This document shows positions 1-10,861 of a stretch of 64,000 bases of DNA, piece after piece; within the stretch, counting starts at the first letter, position 1, and each line of letters begins with the position of its first letter. Under the pieces are notes generated by a model. That model worked only from the letters and a program-made list of their open reading frames with translations. It was not told the DNA's origin and searched no databases. The position numbers were made by a program, and so were the translations under genes. The stretch is from Isoetes taiwanensis (Eukaryota > Streptophyta > Lycopodiopsida > Isoetales > Isoetaceae), in the NCBI GenBank assembly GCA_021234155.1, contig JAJEKV010000052.1, forward strand, positions 5,828,380-5,892,379, given 5' to 3'.

Positions 1-1339
1 TAAAATACCTTTACATGATCTACCTTGGTAGCTCAAACACTACAACCTTGGTTTTAGCCATGTTGACCCGCGATGCTTTTCATGTCACAAAAATCCTCTC
101 AGAGCATCCAAGTGCTTTTGTAGACCCTTCCTCCTAGATAATAGAACAACATCATCCGGCATACAACAATAGCGAAGAACATACCCATATAGAGTTCCAT
201 CACCACCATTTTGACAGATCAATCCTCCAGTTGGTCTATGAACAAACCAAAAGTGTGGGCGATAGTGGGCAGCCCCAACAACCCCCATATTGCTTTCAAC
301 ATACTCATCAGGGTGTATGGGAAAGAAAGCTGAACCAATACTTTATCATAAAAGTTTGGCCACTGCATCATTATACTTACAGTACACCCAAGAGCCGACA
401 TTCTATCCCACAAATGTCCTCTTCCCACCATATCAAAAGCTTTAGAGAAATCAACAAACAATGCATATAAAGGGTTTCTTCTTACCAACCATTGAATCCA
501 TCATGGCTCTCATGGTAACCAAATGATCTGTTGTAGACCTCCTCGCCCTAAAACCGACTTTGCCCCTGCTGTCACATTATGAACCTTGGACCATGTGCTT
601 ATTTTAGCGTTCAACATGTTAGCAAAAGCTTGGCATAAAACTACATATCATAATCATACGGTAGTTATTTGGATCGGACTCATCACCTGCCTTATGAAGA
701 GGGACCACCTATTCACTTGCCATGTCGTGGGAAGCCTTCAAACAAAGACAACGTTGCACAACTTTACAAGACTTCTACCACACTATCACCTGCCCATTTA
801 AACATTTCAGCCATAAGCCCTTCCGAATCTGCTGCCTTACCATTGCATAATCTTTGGAGCCCATCACGCACGTCCTCCAAAGAGAAAGCGGAAAGCCCTC
901 CTCGTGCCTCATCCATTTTGTGTCCACACGGCACATGATAGAGATGTTTAATATGATTCATCAAAGCACCAACCTCTACCATTGTACTTTCGGTTTTAGG
1001 AAGATTTCAATCTATTCCAAAACTTCTTCTGATATGCCAATAATTACGCGGACCATCTCGCTCATGTTTCTTCGTAAATAAGCCCGTTTCTTCCTCTTAA
1101 CCATTCTCGATGTACTCCCTTCTTGCCAAGGCCTTGTGATCCCCCTTTGCTAATTTAAATTGTCTTCTTTGCATCCCATTCATAGTCAAACCAACCATTG
1201 CAAGGCAGCCCCATTCTCTGCACGTGGGACACAAAACATGTATTAGCAGATTCAAGAACCATCTCGAAAGGGCATGACCAGTTCACATGCATTAGTTGGC
1301 CATGTGATATAGAGGCATTTTTTCACAACAAGCTTTGTA
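1..1339 (-). mobile_element. LINE copy 1, reverse transcriptase part (3' side off the window)
   Basis: Minus-strand remains of a non-LTR retrotransposon reverse transcriptase. Readable pieces include a VDFSKAFDMV block near 400-450, a degenerate catalytic box with DDVVLLSR near 130-160, and an FIDQLED block near 220. The stretch aligns base for base, with many short indels, to 15468-16822 of LINE copy 2, which supplies the unbroken order. At 1339 the alignment stops at a TTGTA that is repeated at 4884-4888, so this is one half of a LINE split by a transposon. It resumes at 4884-5132 and 12842-14601. All frames are broken; this copy cannot make a working protein. Confidence 0.85.
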
Positions 1340-1370
1340 GGCGTAAGTTAGATATTGGGGTACAAAAAGC
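1340..1370 (+). repeat. Left terminal inverted repeat of the 3.5 kb transposon
   Basis: Begins GGCGTAAGTTAG and ends near ACAAAAAGC. It pairs with 4853-4883, which read on the minus strand begins GGGTCTAAGTTAG. It lies directly after the TTGTA target duplication. Confidence 0.82.
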
Positions 1371-2429
1371 GCGACAATGACGGATAAGCGGACCAAAGGT
1401 AAAGCACGAGCACAAAAGTATCTTTTGCCGGCGACGTGGAAGCCCTACTTAGAATCGTAAGAACGAGGCATTCGACTCATAGATTGCTATCACTAATTGG
1501 GAGATGCCATGGATTGAAACTTTGATCTTTTGCCCATATACACCTAAGAACCAAAGGCGACACATGTATACAAAAAAAAAATATTTCGAGGCTATCTACC
1601 ATGAATGATTCCTATCTCTATTTGATCTTTTGAATAAGTACATTTCCGTCTTTCCTTTGTCTCTGCAGAGTAGATTGCCTTAAAGCTTTTATTAGTAACT
1701 TTGTGATGTGTTCTGACCTCTTCTTTGGTTCTATGTAGCAGACGATGGGACAACAGTAGTGCATATAGATGGATTTCAATTGTACCAACCTGCTCTTGTA
1801 AGAGCTAAAGCATTTAAGCAAATTAGCAAATTCCTTGTGCAACCGTAAGCAAGATGGATTGTAGCATAGGTTATGATGCCTACCATTTGAGTCCACTTCA
1901 AAGGGTTGCTTGTTATGTGACAACTTTTCAATTCTTGGTCAAGTGTGTTCACTGTGTTTGCTATCAAATTTGCTTTTTAGTATGATAGCACTAGGTTAAA
2001 TACAGTGGAATGACAAAGGATAGGTGAAAGAATACATAATTATGGCTATTAAACAACATCAACATCTCCATAGAAATGCTAAAGATTGTCATCTTGAATT
2101 CACACAAAAACCATGTCGGACTGCATAAAAACAACAAAGGACTTGATCATTTTTCTAAGGATACTTGTCTTCAAAAGCATCTGCTATTTGCTTGTCGAAT
2201 TGAACCCGATTGACCAATTGAGCATCTTTTTAGTTAATTTCTAAATTGTATTCATCATCATGATTCATAAAAGATGTGAGCAACTCTGAGGGCATCACCA
2301 CCTTCTCTTTCTAAATGATATAGTGATATTTATAGAAATATATGCATCTTTCCTTGAGACTAGATTTCTAGAAAATATAATCTATTAACTAGGCCCATGC
2401 ATAAGGAAAAGTGCGGTAGGAGATGTGAG

Positions 2430-2650
2430 CAGCCTCTGATCTGGGGCATCACCCGGATAAACCAAGTTTTGGCTTGAGCCTTTGCATGCACAACCTAGGG
2501 AGAAGATAGGCTAAAGTTTTGCCGGATCCCGTTTGTGCAAGTCCAATTACATCTCTTCCTTTCATTGCCATCGCCATCCTTGCTTTGAATGGCAAGTGGG
2601 TTCATAAATCCTGCCTTGAGTAGTGTAACGGAGAACATTCGACATTTACA
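2430..2650 (-). pseudogene. DEAD-box RNA helicase fragment (Q motif and motif I)
   Basis: On the minus strand one frame reads a GF..P.AIQ segment followed by [20 protein letters not shown]. This is the Q motif and the Walker A motif (motif I, AxTGSGKT) of DEAD-box RNA helicases, with the usual roughly 25-residue spacing. After LLP the match weakens and stops follow, and no DEAD, SAT or HRIGR motifs are found nearby. In DEAD-box proteins motif I binds ATP; here only that N-terminal slice remains. It lies inside the 1340-4883 transposon in the same orientation as the armadillo-like piece. It is best read as a captured exon, not a working gene. Confidence 0.7.
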
Positions 2651-3559
2651 ATAACATTAGTTCAGCAAAGAACGTGTCCAAGTCGTAAAACAAATCTGAG
2701 AAATGTAATATGCTTGAAGTCATGAAGATTGCTTTCAAAGTTAAGAAGCATGCTAACCGATCAAGCATGGGAAGTGATACGTTATATAAAAATGTGGTCT
2801 TCATGACCAAAGCAAGAGCTTCTCTCTATTAGCAAATCTGAGATGATCTGGTCAATTAGTCTAACATATGAAAAGTAAACCGTCATGATGTTCCTTGTAT
2901 GATGTTTCAAAATATCTCATGATACTTCCAAAGAAGCATCGATCTGATTTGTAATGCAAGAGCCTCCTTACCATGATGGGTGGCTTTGTCTCTCCGGGTT
3001 CCGTGAGACATACGACTTCTTCACATATTGCGCCCCATCACATGGTATAGGCGTTGCTCAACATCGATGAGAGTAGCCTCCATGACAATGGCAACAAAAT
3101 GGTAGTGTTGTGAGGCTCCAAGATGATGAAGGGCAAAACTCTTCTACACGTCTAGAGATACTTGAAAGCATCATTTCTGTAAAGAGAATGTCTTTGATTT
3201 AGTTCCTCGCTTAGCAAATTGAAGTCATAAAGCCATGACAAGTACGATTCGGATCTTGTGATGTCATTATCCGAAAAATCAAATACACGTAGCATATGAG
3301 CCAAAACAAACGCCATAAGTTTGTCCGAAGTTTCTAAAAGTTCCATAAAATATAAAAAGCATGTTCCTGTTATACCTCTTGAATAACGTAAGGATCATTT
3401 GAATAACAATTGCCCATTCTCACTAGGACAATATAACTTAAAGTTTGTACCGGCCAGGTCAAAATGCTATCGTGGCACATGAAGATTGGTTCATGAAGGA
3501 TAATAAGTTATCATATTGAACTTGAAATGAATATGCTCAATATAGGAATGGGGATGTAA

Positions 3560-3800
3560 GGCACCTTTGATGGCAAAGACTCGTGGATCATCACGAAGTA
3601 ACAAGTAAACGAAGGCCATCACATGCTCCTTGAACAACAAAAGCATTTTCAGAGTGGGTGTTTAAATATTCAATGAGTGTTTCCTCTGCTTTTAGGATCA
3701 TAAACTCTTCCTTCATGATCTCACATCCAGATGCTGCTACAGAGATTAAAGAGCCAACACATGCTGCCACACTGCTAGTAGCATCCCCCAAGACACTGCA
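3560..3800 (-). pseudogene. Armadillo-like helical repeat protein fragment
   Basis: A minus-strand reading gives SSVAACVGSLISVAASGCE, then an acidic helix, then NAFVVQGACDGLRLLVT and, after a one-base frame slip, DDPRVFA. The alternating short amphipathic helices, with a QGACDGLRLL segment, look like one to two armadillo/HEAT repeats of a plant ARM-repeat protein. A TTGCAG just upstream in coding direction could be the original 3' splice site, suggesting that an exon with flanking intron was captured. The family is inferred from helix pattern only; the parent gene is not identified. It lies inside the 3.5 kb transposon. Confidence 0.45.
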
Positions 3801-4883
3801 ATTCAGAAGAATATCTGTTTACGTAAAACATTTCCCTTTCCAATGGTTTAGCTAACTCGCTTATGTTTTGCAGAGCAAGAAAACTGACAGTTTTGTGGAG
3901 CAAGATATCCATGTCCATAGAGCAAGATATCCATGTCCATAGAAAGTATGGCACAACTATTTTAGAATCACCATGGATGCACAAAATAGAAATGATTTTA
4001 ACATGAAGAGAAAAAGGGCTAGAGTATGCTTACCTCTATACAAAAGAAAAATGGCAAGCTAGGATCTTCAGCTGAAGCTTTCAATAAACCTGCATGCAAA
4101 GAAAAAAGAGATCATAAATGATTTTGAAGCTAAGGACTCACAGACGGCTAACAATTCATATCATGGTAATAGCAAGAACCTCAATGGATATTGAAAAAGA
4201 AGAATCGTTCATCTTTACCTCAAAAGGTTCCTCCACTACGTCCAATTGGAATTCTGTTTTTGCCCATTCATGACTGTGCATTTGGAGCTCTGTGGTGGAA
4301 AAATGAGCAGAACAACATAAGCATCTTAGTAATGAGAAATCAAGGAGCAAGACAACATCAGTTGTCAAATGTCGATCATCAACAAATGCTTGTGTCTCCA
4401 GTTGCTCGATATAGCATAAAACTTTCCCTGTTTTAGAACTTGGCGATTTCATATTGCGTGAAGATTTACCTCAAGCAGGAAAGCATCTCCCGTGTATTTT
4501 TTAAATCCAAAAACTGAAGGCGATGTGCTTGATGGGTACCGAAGGCGATGTGCATTTCCGTAGGGTTTAATAACAGGATAAGATGGATAAGAGCAGTTTG
4601 CTGAGCAAGCCGAGGTAGTCCCAACTCAAGAAAGACTCCTCCGGAATTCATTCTAGCATGACCCGTCCAAGAAAATTGTCCCGCCATTCCAAAACAACCC
4701 CGCCAAATTGTTTCTGTACCGAATTTGATTTTGCGGGTAGCCATGTCATCGATCCGGAAGCAATTTGCTAAAAACGGATCATCGCGTTCCCGCTCTCCAA
4801 GCACCTCCAAGCACAAATGACCAAGCACCTAAAAGCAACATTCCGGACGGGTGCTTTTGTACCCCAATATCTAACTTAGACCC

Positions 4884-5132
4884 TTGTACATATCAGATTT
4901 ATCATACCTCATAATAGGTTTAAGGAGTGCTTGTGACACAACCTTATGCTTAGGCAAACCAGCAATGCAAAGGTCAAGAAAAAGAGGCTCATGATCTGAA
5001 TCAATATTATCTTTCCCAATAGCAAAATTTACAACTTGTTGAACAAAAGAGGGCTTAGCTAAGACATAATCCACCATACTTGCCCCTCTGCATGTAAGTG
5101 CTCCCCGATCCCGAAACCTCATCAATGCCATT
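4884..5132 (-). mobile_element. LINE copy 1, endonuclease C-terminal part
   Basis: The minus strand reads a GASMVDYVLAKPSFVQQVV segment followed by DNIDSDHEPLFLDL. These are the SxxDY and SDHxPL blocks of the apurinic-type (exonuclease-endonuclease-phosphatase) endonuclease of LINEs. The piece aligns to 16818-17066 of LINE copy 2. It is bounded on the left by the 3.5 kb transposon and on the right by the DIRS-order element, whose left end starts at 5133 after a shared ATT. Confidence 0.85.
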
Positions 5133-5170
5133 CCTAGGATGGGTCCCGATCTACACACAAGTGGCCGAAG
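5133..5170 (-). repeat. Split direct repeat B2 of the DIRS-order element
   Basis: Starts CCTAGGATGGGTCCC on the plus strand and matches 5913-5949 with one indel. It forms the 3' end of the element in coding direction and touches the ATT at 5130-5132. Confidence 0.8.
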
Positions 5171-5757
5171 TGAAGTGGTGTTCTCATTGAGCTTTGGAAA
5201 AATTTGAGTACAAAGAGCCCCCGTAGGGTGGTTGAAACAATGCTTAATACTATATGCCCGAAATATAGACAATCCTCGAGAGCATTTAATCATCAAATTC
5301 ATTTTAGTACAAAAGAGTCCGGCCAAAGCCAAAAAATGCGCCCCCATCGAAAAGCGACAGCTTGTTGTGGAGCCGACGTGAACGCCGCCTCGAAGTTGAG
5401 GGAGCGTCCGTGGACCGCATACCCCACCACCGAAAGGGATCTAATTAGAGGGGAGAGAACCCGAAAAAGAGAGAATCCATTATTCGTTAGAAGTTCCATA
5501 GTAGGCTTAGGAACGCCTTGAAGACAGAGAAAAAAAACAATCTCGAAGCCACGGGGCTACGCCGAGAAAAGCCACCACCAACCGGAAAACATTACTAGGA
5601 CTATCGGTTGGTACCGCCGAGGCAACATCGCCATGCCGTGAGAGAAGAAAAAATATCTATACACATGCCCCCAAGGATCCCCAACAAACCTAAGGAACTC
5701 AACCTAACAAGTGAAAACGAACTCTCATCCAAAGAAGGACAAAACAATCCGGGAAGG

Positions 5758-5949
5758 GTGGGAAGCTAGGTAGAGGTGCAAGCGACCAAAGCAAAGCCCA
5801 AGAGAACGCCGATAGCCAATAATGTGGAAAAACTGGTCTATAAGTAGGAGGGGGATATGCTCCCCATCCAGGAATGACGGTTCTATTGCTATCGCAATAG
5901 AACCGCGGCATTCCTAGGATGGGTCCCCGATCTACACACAAGTGGCCGA
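5758..5949 (-). repeat. Internal B1-A2 junction of the DIRS-order element
   Basis: 5758-5909 copies the right end of the element (A1, 12684-12841) and 5913-5949 copies its left end (B2). They are joined across an ATT at 5910-5912. In PAT/Ngaro-type elements this junction equals the sequence of a closed circle and allows full ends to be rebuilt during replication. A contains a 26 bp inverted repeat (5879-5904, 11 bp arms, TATC loop) next to the junction. Confidence 0.82.
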
Positions 5950-6009
5950 AAAGAAGAGGAACCTACCTCAAAGACCCGTGATGGCGAGAAACCGTGAGAC
6001 GCCTCCCGG

Positions 6010-6947
6010 TCATCGGGTAGAATGTAGCGTGAGGAAGCGCGAGCGCCAACGCCTATGATGAGAGCGGAATGTCGGCGACAGACGCGGCGTTAGCCGGCTG
6101 GTGGCACCGCCTCTACGGCTCCGCATGGGTGCCAAAATCTCGAGGCTCCAAACCGATAAGACGCAGGCCTCAAACCACCAAGAACGGGCAAAGATAAGAC
6201 AAAGGGCGCCGGAGGACAAGGATGAGCGAAGAGAGGGCCTCCTCGTGGATCAGAGGGTGAAAAACAAAGAGCGGACAACGTATGACGCTGCAATAACATG
6301 ACCTGGCAAAAGGGGAGAATGCTGGGTTATGAGGGACCTCGCCGCCGCCGCAATTGGTCGCGACTTAACTTGGCGATATGCAACCGGACGAGTCGGGGAA
6401 AAGATAGGTCGCTACCAATTCAAGTGCAAATACCAGATGCGGAGAAAACCAGCAGCGTATAGTGACAAGGCATGCTTTCATGAGGGGGCGCCAACCTGGT
6501 TCTGGCGGGGCTTAGAAGGGAGATGACCAAGGACGGAGATGCGTAAGAGGTAATGTCACCGGGTGGAAGAAGTGTGGGGCACTTTAGGAGCCGCTTATGA
6601 CCAAAAGTAGGAAGGGGGCTGAACAAGGAGATGGAGGTTGACCAAGCTATGAAAGAAGGTAATTGGCGCAGACGCACTCTACGGCGGAAGGGACTAATGG
6701 CGTGGGTGGAAATCAAAGAGGAAAAGAATGCAGCCACATGCAAAGAGGAAGCGAGCAAGGACGTAAGCTCACCGAGAATGACACCAACGACGAAATTGTA
6801 GCCAGCGGAAGAATAATAACTGAGCAAGGTCGAGGGCGCCACGTGGGACCGAGGGACGATGCCATAGCCGAGGCAAAGAAGGGCAAAGAGGGACCGGCGT
6901 AAAAAGGCAAGATATCTGGAACAAGGATAAACAAGTGTTAACATCAA
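6010..6947 (-). pseudogene. Tyrosine recombinase of the DIRS-order element (broken)
   Basis: Would catalyse integration of the circular DNA copy at a short identical core without target duplication. The N-terminal half (6947-6420) contains APSTLLSYYSSAGYNF and an SLLASSLHVAAFF segment, like the core-binding SAM-like domain of these recombinases. The C-terminal half (6219-6010) contains SRRGGAT followed by HHRRWRS, resembling the HxxR box region and the GRWRS stretch that precedes the catalytic tyrosine. The expected His of HxxR is not in frame (Met or Pro occupies the position, while a CAT/CAC lies in the neighbouring frame). The tyrosine position is also not convincingly present. The assignment rests on these motifs, on gene order and on the split repeats. 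Confidence 0.65.
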
Positions 6948-7275
6948 CTAACAAAAAGGATAATATCACCATGTACTACTCTAAGCCATACCAAAACGAC
7001 CAACAACCCAGAAGCCAAACACAAAGCCAACAAACAATTGAAGAACAACCCTTATACTACGATAAAGATAAAAACTCGTAAGAAGAATCACGCTGACCAC
7101 GATAAACGACGGAGAAAAGACAATTTTAAGTGTCGGGAAAAATCACAACGTATATGAATGAGGCAGTGATGATCGACGGAAACCCGCAAGGCGGGAAGAA
7201 GGTGATGGGAGTAAGGCATGGGAAAATTCATGAAAGAAAACTGCGTCTCGAACAAAGGATTGCCAAGTGGAGGAG

Positions 7276-7957
7276 TCAACAAAGAGGCAACAACAAAGGG
7301 CGAAGGCCATGAGAAAACAAGAAGTGTCGGCGAGTCCCGCAAATGCGAAAGATGATGCAAAACCCTGGGACCAAGGAAGGTGGAGGAAAGCGTGGTTGTT
7401 GAACAAATGCTACTATAAGAAAAAAGGCGCCAAAAGCGATCCGATGAGGGTAATAATCCTTGGTGTTGAAAAACCGGCAGCGGGTGTTGGAAGGGCTAGC
7501 AAAGCGATCCACATGATGAGGTCCCCAACGCCATCCAAGAGGCAAAAACTGAAGGAGAGAGAGAAAATTGCCAAAGGCCCGGATTTTGGAAAGATAATCA
7601 GCCCACTCATTCTCCAAGCGGGAACCCAAACCGGATCCAATCAATATGGTGCTGATAGCAAAAAATTAGTACTTCCAACAAAAAAAAATGAAGAATCCGG
7701 GATCGCGAACCGCCATTCTGCAATAAAAAAAAGAACACATTCTCGATTGTCCCCACGAAGCTATCACCCGTGAGTTAGTTAACAACGAGACACACCACAA
7801 GGGATCCGGAAAAGAGCAAAAAGTTCACGCCAAGTGGATGATTGAGGCGGCATCTCGCCGAGAAGTCCCCAAAAGAGAGAAGTTCGTACCCTGGACGCGA
7901 AAGCCAACCACCCCATCCCTCATCAATCGCATCAAAACCCAAGGTAGACCCGACCAC
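7276..7957 (-). pseudogene. RNase H and C-terminal polymerase region of the DIRS-order element (broken)
   Basis: Two frames together give the typical DIRS RNase H region. One (7957-7775) holds DAIDEGWGGWLS, matching the DASxxGWGG block with the first catalytic Asp. The other (7644-7276) holds NEWADYLSK and WGPHHVDRFASPSNTR, matching the ADxLSR and WGPxxxDRFAS blocks that follow RNase H in DIRS polyproteins, and then a PPPSLVPGF block. At least one frameshift separates this from the reverse transcriptase upstream. RNase H would remove the RNA template during reverse transcription. Confidence 0.7.
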
Positions 7958-9129
7958 GAGGGCGCCACAAAGGGGTTCTCATTAACCGATAAATCGGGGT
8001 TTGCCAAAGCCGGACCTCCTGTTTTGCAAGGGGAAATAGTAGAAGGGGGTATCCCAAAGGTCGACCGACGCAAAGTCGCGATGAAGGCCACAAGATAAGG
8101 CAAAGACAAAGATGACCCAAGACCAAGCGTAGGGATTGGATAAAGCCAAGGAAACGGGCAATCAGCAGGAGTGACATTTTGGGAAGATAATGCATACAAA
8201 AGCACGTAGACAGAACCCGCTTCCTTCTTAGCCCGAGAAATACTGAAAAAACCCTCATGAGCATCCACTATGAAACCTAAGAAAATTGTGCGATGGGAGA
8301 GACGAAACCGACACTTCTTCCAAGCTAGGAGAAAGCCGGCCTGCTGCAAGTCCGAAATGACGCGAATCTGCAGAGACTCAGGACATGACTGGCACAAGAA
8401 TAGAATATCATCAACATAAGGTAAGCAACGGATGCCCTGACCTTGCCAAAACCGAACTATCTGTCTGACTAATTTGGTAAAGACAAAGGGGGCTGAAGCT
8501 AGACCAAAGGGGAGGACATTAAAGACATAGAACTGACCATCAAGACCAAAACCCAAGAAAGTACGATGAGGAGGCCAGATCGTGACATGGTGATAGCCGG
8601 ATTTGAGGTCGACAGCAAAGAGAAAGTCGTTGGGCAAACTCAAATGTGACAACAGTTCGAGGGACTCATATCGAAAGGTGGGGATAGTCAAGAAAGAGTT
8701 CAGATAGCGCAGATCCAAGATGAGACGGAATTTGTTTAGGCCTTTGGGGACGACCCCCAAGGGGGAACAGAAGAAAGGACGAGAGGAGACTGGGGAAGCG
8801 GCACCTGTGTGCAGGAGATCGGCTATAGCAGAGCGAGCAAAGTCTAGGTGGGCAGACACGGACGAGTGGTTTGAGGCGGCGAAAGCAATAGACGGACACG
8901 TGGATGACCAAGGAAGGCGATAACCAAACTGTATCCAACTCAACACCTGTTGTGAGGAGCAAATGGATTGCCAAAAAGGAAGAGATGCATGGAGGCGATC
9001 CAGGACTATAGCAGCAGAAGCCAAACCATCAGCTGGGGAGGGGTCGATGCCAAGATGAGGGATGACCGATGTGAACGGAGCACATTCTGAAAAGAGGCCA
9101 CAAAGTGTAAGTAAACAACCTAGCAACAA
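7825..9129 (-). CDS. Reverse transcriptase of the DIRS-order element (longest open frame, no ATG)
   Basis: A 434-codon open frame on the minus strand. Motifs in order: SPLGVVPKGLNKFRLILDLR (residues about 122-141), FAVDLKSGYHHV (about 171-182, first catalytic Asp), NVLPFGLASAP (about 204-214), and YVDD (238-241, the two catalytic Asp) followed by ILF and FLGFIVD. The spacing and the VPKGLNKFRLILDLRYLN wording are closer to DIRS/Ngaro polymerases than to Gypsy or Copia. The first codon is TTG and residues after about 305 no longer align, the RNase H part continuing in another frame. This is therefore an open remnant of a polyprotein, not a complete gene. Confidence 0.8.
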   Translation of the reverse strand: MLLGCLLTLCGLFSECAPFTSVIPHLGIDPSPADGLASAAIVLDRLHASLPFWQSICSSQQVLSWIQFGYRLPWSSTCPSIAFAASNHSSVSAHLDFARSAIADLLHTGAASPVSSRPFFCSPLGVVPKGLNKFRLILDLRYLNSFLTIPTFRYESLELLSHLSLPNDFLFAVDLKSGYHHVTIWPPHRTFLGFGLDGQFYVFNVLPFGLASAPFVFTKLVRQIVRFWQGQGIRCLPYVDDILFLCQSCPESLQIRVISDLQQAGFLLAWKKCRFRLSHRTIFLGFIVDAHEGFFSISRAKKEAGSVYVLLYALSSQNVTPADCPFPWLYPIPTLGLGSSLSLPYLVAFIATLRRSTFGIPPSTISPCKTGGPALANPDLSVNENPFVAPSWSGLPWVLMRLMRDGVVGFRVQGTNFSLLGTSRRDAASIIHLA

Positions 9130-9582
9130 TGGAAATTATCAAACCAAGTAGGCAACGGGATCCATGTAGCACCATGCAAGCCTATAACCCTGCACGCTGA
9201 GTTAAACCAACACAAGCTCAAACCTAAAACCTCACATACAAAAATAACCCACATGCAACCTTTAACCCGCGGAGAAAAAATTGCACGAATACTAGAGAAA
9301 GCTTTCGAGGCAAGCACAACACATATATAAACAACCTTTCAAACCGCATGCCCAACAAAGGGGAAGGGAATGCCCCGAGTTCATCCAACACCACCCCGAC
9401 AATGATCTGACTATCAGCCTAACACGTTGTAACCATAAAATAATGGTAACCAACAAACTCAAACCTAAGAACAACAAACGTGAGCTAACAAAGAATGGGA
9501 CGAGCCAACAACATTCAACGAATACCATACATAATAGTATTGCTTTAACCTCCAAAACAGAAAAATCAAGGGGGAACATGAA

Positions 9583-9849
9583 TCATGGACCGGGACGAGG
9601 AAAAAATGGAGTCGGGGCCGGCACCAGAGGACCCGGGGGTGGAATCAAAAGTGGCAGAGGAGTGCTAGGAGATCCGGCATTAGCGCGAGCATGGCAAGTT
9701 TCAATATGATGGCCAAGACGACCACAAAAAGTGCAAAAAGGACGAACCGGATTTAGATGAAGAGAATCGGGAAGGAGGCGCAAAGCAGAGAAGGAAGAGC
9801 CGCTGGAGGGAGCAGAGGGTCTTGAAGCGAGGGGCCGATCGCGGTGCAT
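9583..9849 (-). pseudogene. Gag-like zinc knuckle region of the DIRS-order element
   Basis: This minus-strand frame contains CTFCGRLGHHIETC, a perfect C-x2-C-x4-H-x4-C zinc knuckle as found in Gag nucleocapsid domains. It is followed by a Pro/Ser-rich tail. It lies upstream of the reverse transcriptase in coding order. The sequence further upstream (10617-9850) is probably the rest of Gag but is broken between frames. A knuckle of this type would bind the element RNA. Confidence 0.65.
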
Positions 9850-10206
9850 TTGCCGAAGCTAGCTTCAATTTCTCGAATCATCGCCAGATAAAGCGGGCCC
9901 GCATGGTCATCAAAAATCCAAGGCTTACATCATAGCCTTCGCGACAAGCAATAATCAAAAACTTCATCCTCCTCAGAGTGGCGCCTTTACCTTCCTCAAT
10001 AATCAAGAATCAGACGGGCACCCGGGGACAAAGTCGTCAAACGGGCATGAAGCTCCCTAATCTTGACTCGCGGCACAAAGGAACTCATATTGGTGGCGCC
10101 GACGCATTCCTCTTAAAGTTGGGAACAGACCGAGACGCCTCTCAACATCCTGGCGAAGCACTTCAATCTGCTCCATGCACGTAAGCCGGCGGAAGTGAAG
10201 ACCGGC

Positions 10207-10617
10207 TCAGGCTGTGATTGCGCTATCCAGAATCGGAGGGTTCGCAGCCGAGGCACCATATCCAAAGATGGAGAAGGAATGGAGGCCCGCAGCCGGCAAG
10301 GAATGGCTAAGCCCTATAGAAGGACTCGCTGAAGCCGAGAAAACCGGGGCGGAACTGGGCAAAAGAAACGTAAGAGACAACCCGAGATGGACCGCCGAAC
10401 CTGGGTGAGAAGTCATGCTCGCATCCGACAGAGGGATCGCCGATGGCAGTTCAACGTAGCGCCAGAGGAGTGCATGGAAGGCACCTCGGTGCAATAGAAA
10501 TCGCAATGGCGTGCACGCCGGACAAAGTGGGTAGAAAGGGCGGTAATCGATAGCAACCCGCCACCGGCCGGCTCGTGAAGAAGCCTGAGATGTGCTGGGA
10601 GAGCCCTGATCTGCCAT
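10207..10617 (-). pseudogene. Probable N-terminal Gag remnant of the DIRS-order element
   Basis: A 136-codon minus-strand frame starting MADQGSPSTSQ, rich in Ser, Ala and Pro, with no domain I recognise. Its place between the leader and the zinc knuckle suggests the N-terminus of Gag. This is an inference from order only; it could be an unrelated open stretch. Confidence 0.35.
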
Positions 10618-10861
10618 GCTGTAAAAAGTCTAGTAACAGCAAGTTGCACGCATTAGAACAAGACAAACAACAAACGATCAAGACATACAGCGCATGGGGA
10701 GAGAAAAATAAAAAGGATGGGCGATGCACGGAACCACAACAACATAAACGTAGATATCGTCACAACACACCTGGGGGGAAAGACAACTAACGATCACGAG
10801 ACAAAAACCTTAGCTACCTAGAAAAAATGCAAGGGAAATTATAGTCGAGGTGACCCTAGAC

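Larger units (their letters stand above)
1340..4883. mobile_element. DNA transposon with 31 bp inverted ends, carrying host gene fragments
   Basis: The ends at 1340-1370 and 4853-4883 are inverted copies of each other (about 28 of 31 positions, one indel), each containing TTAGATATTGGGGTACAAAA. The element is flanked by TTGTA at 1335-1339 and 4884-4888. The uninterrupted LINE copy 2 shows the empty site, with a single TTGTA, at about 16818-16822. Length is 3544 bp. No transposase is recognisable in either strand. Instead the interior contains minus-strand fragments resembling a DEAD-box RNA helicase and an armadillo-like protein, so it is probably a non-autonomous, gene-capturing element. The superfamily is unassigned: a 5 bp duplication does not fit hAT (8), PIF/Harbinger (3) or CACTA (2-3). 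Confidence 0.8.

Noticed and set aside
5204-7773. Plus-strand open frames over the DIRS element (e.g. 6101-6301, 7267-7773)
   Set aside because: They lie antisense to recognisable polymerase and recombinase motifs, have biased Lys/Arg/Gly content and no domains.
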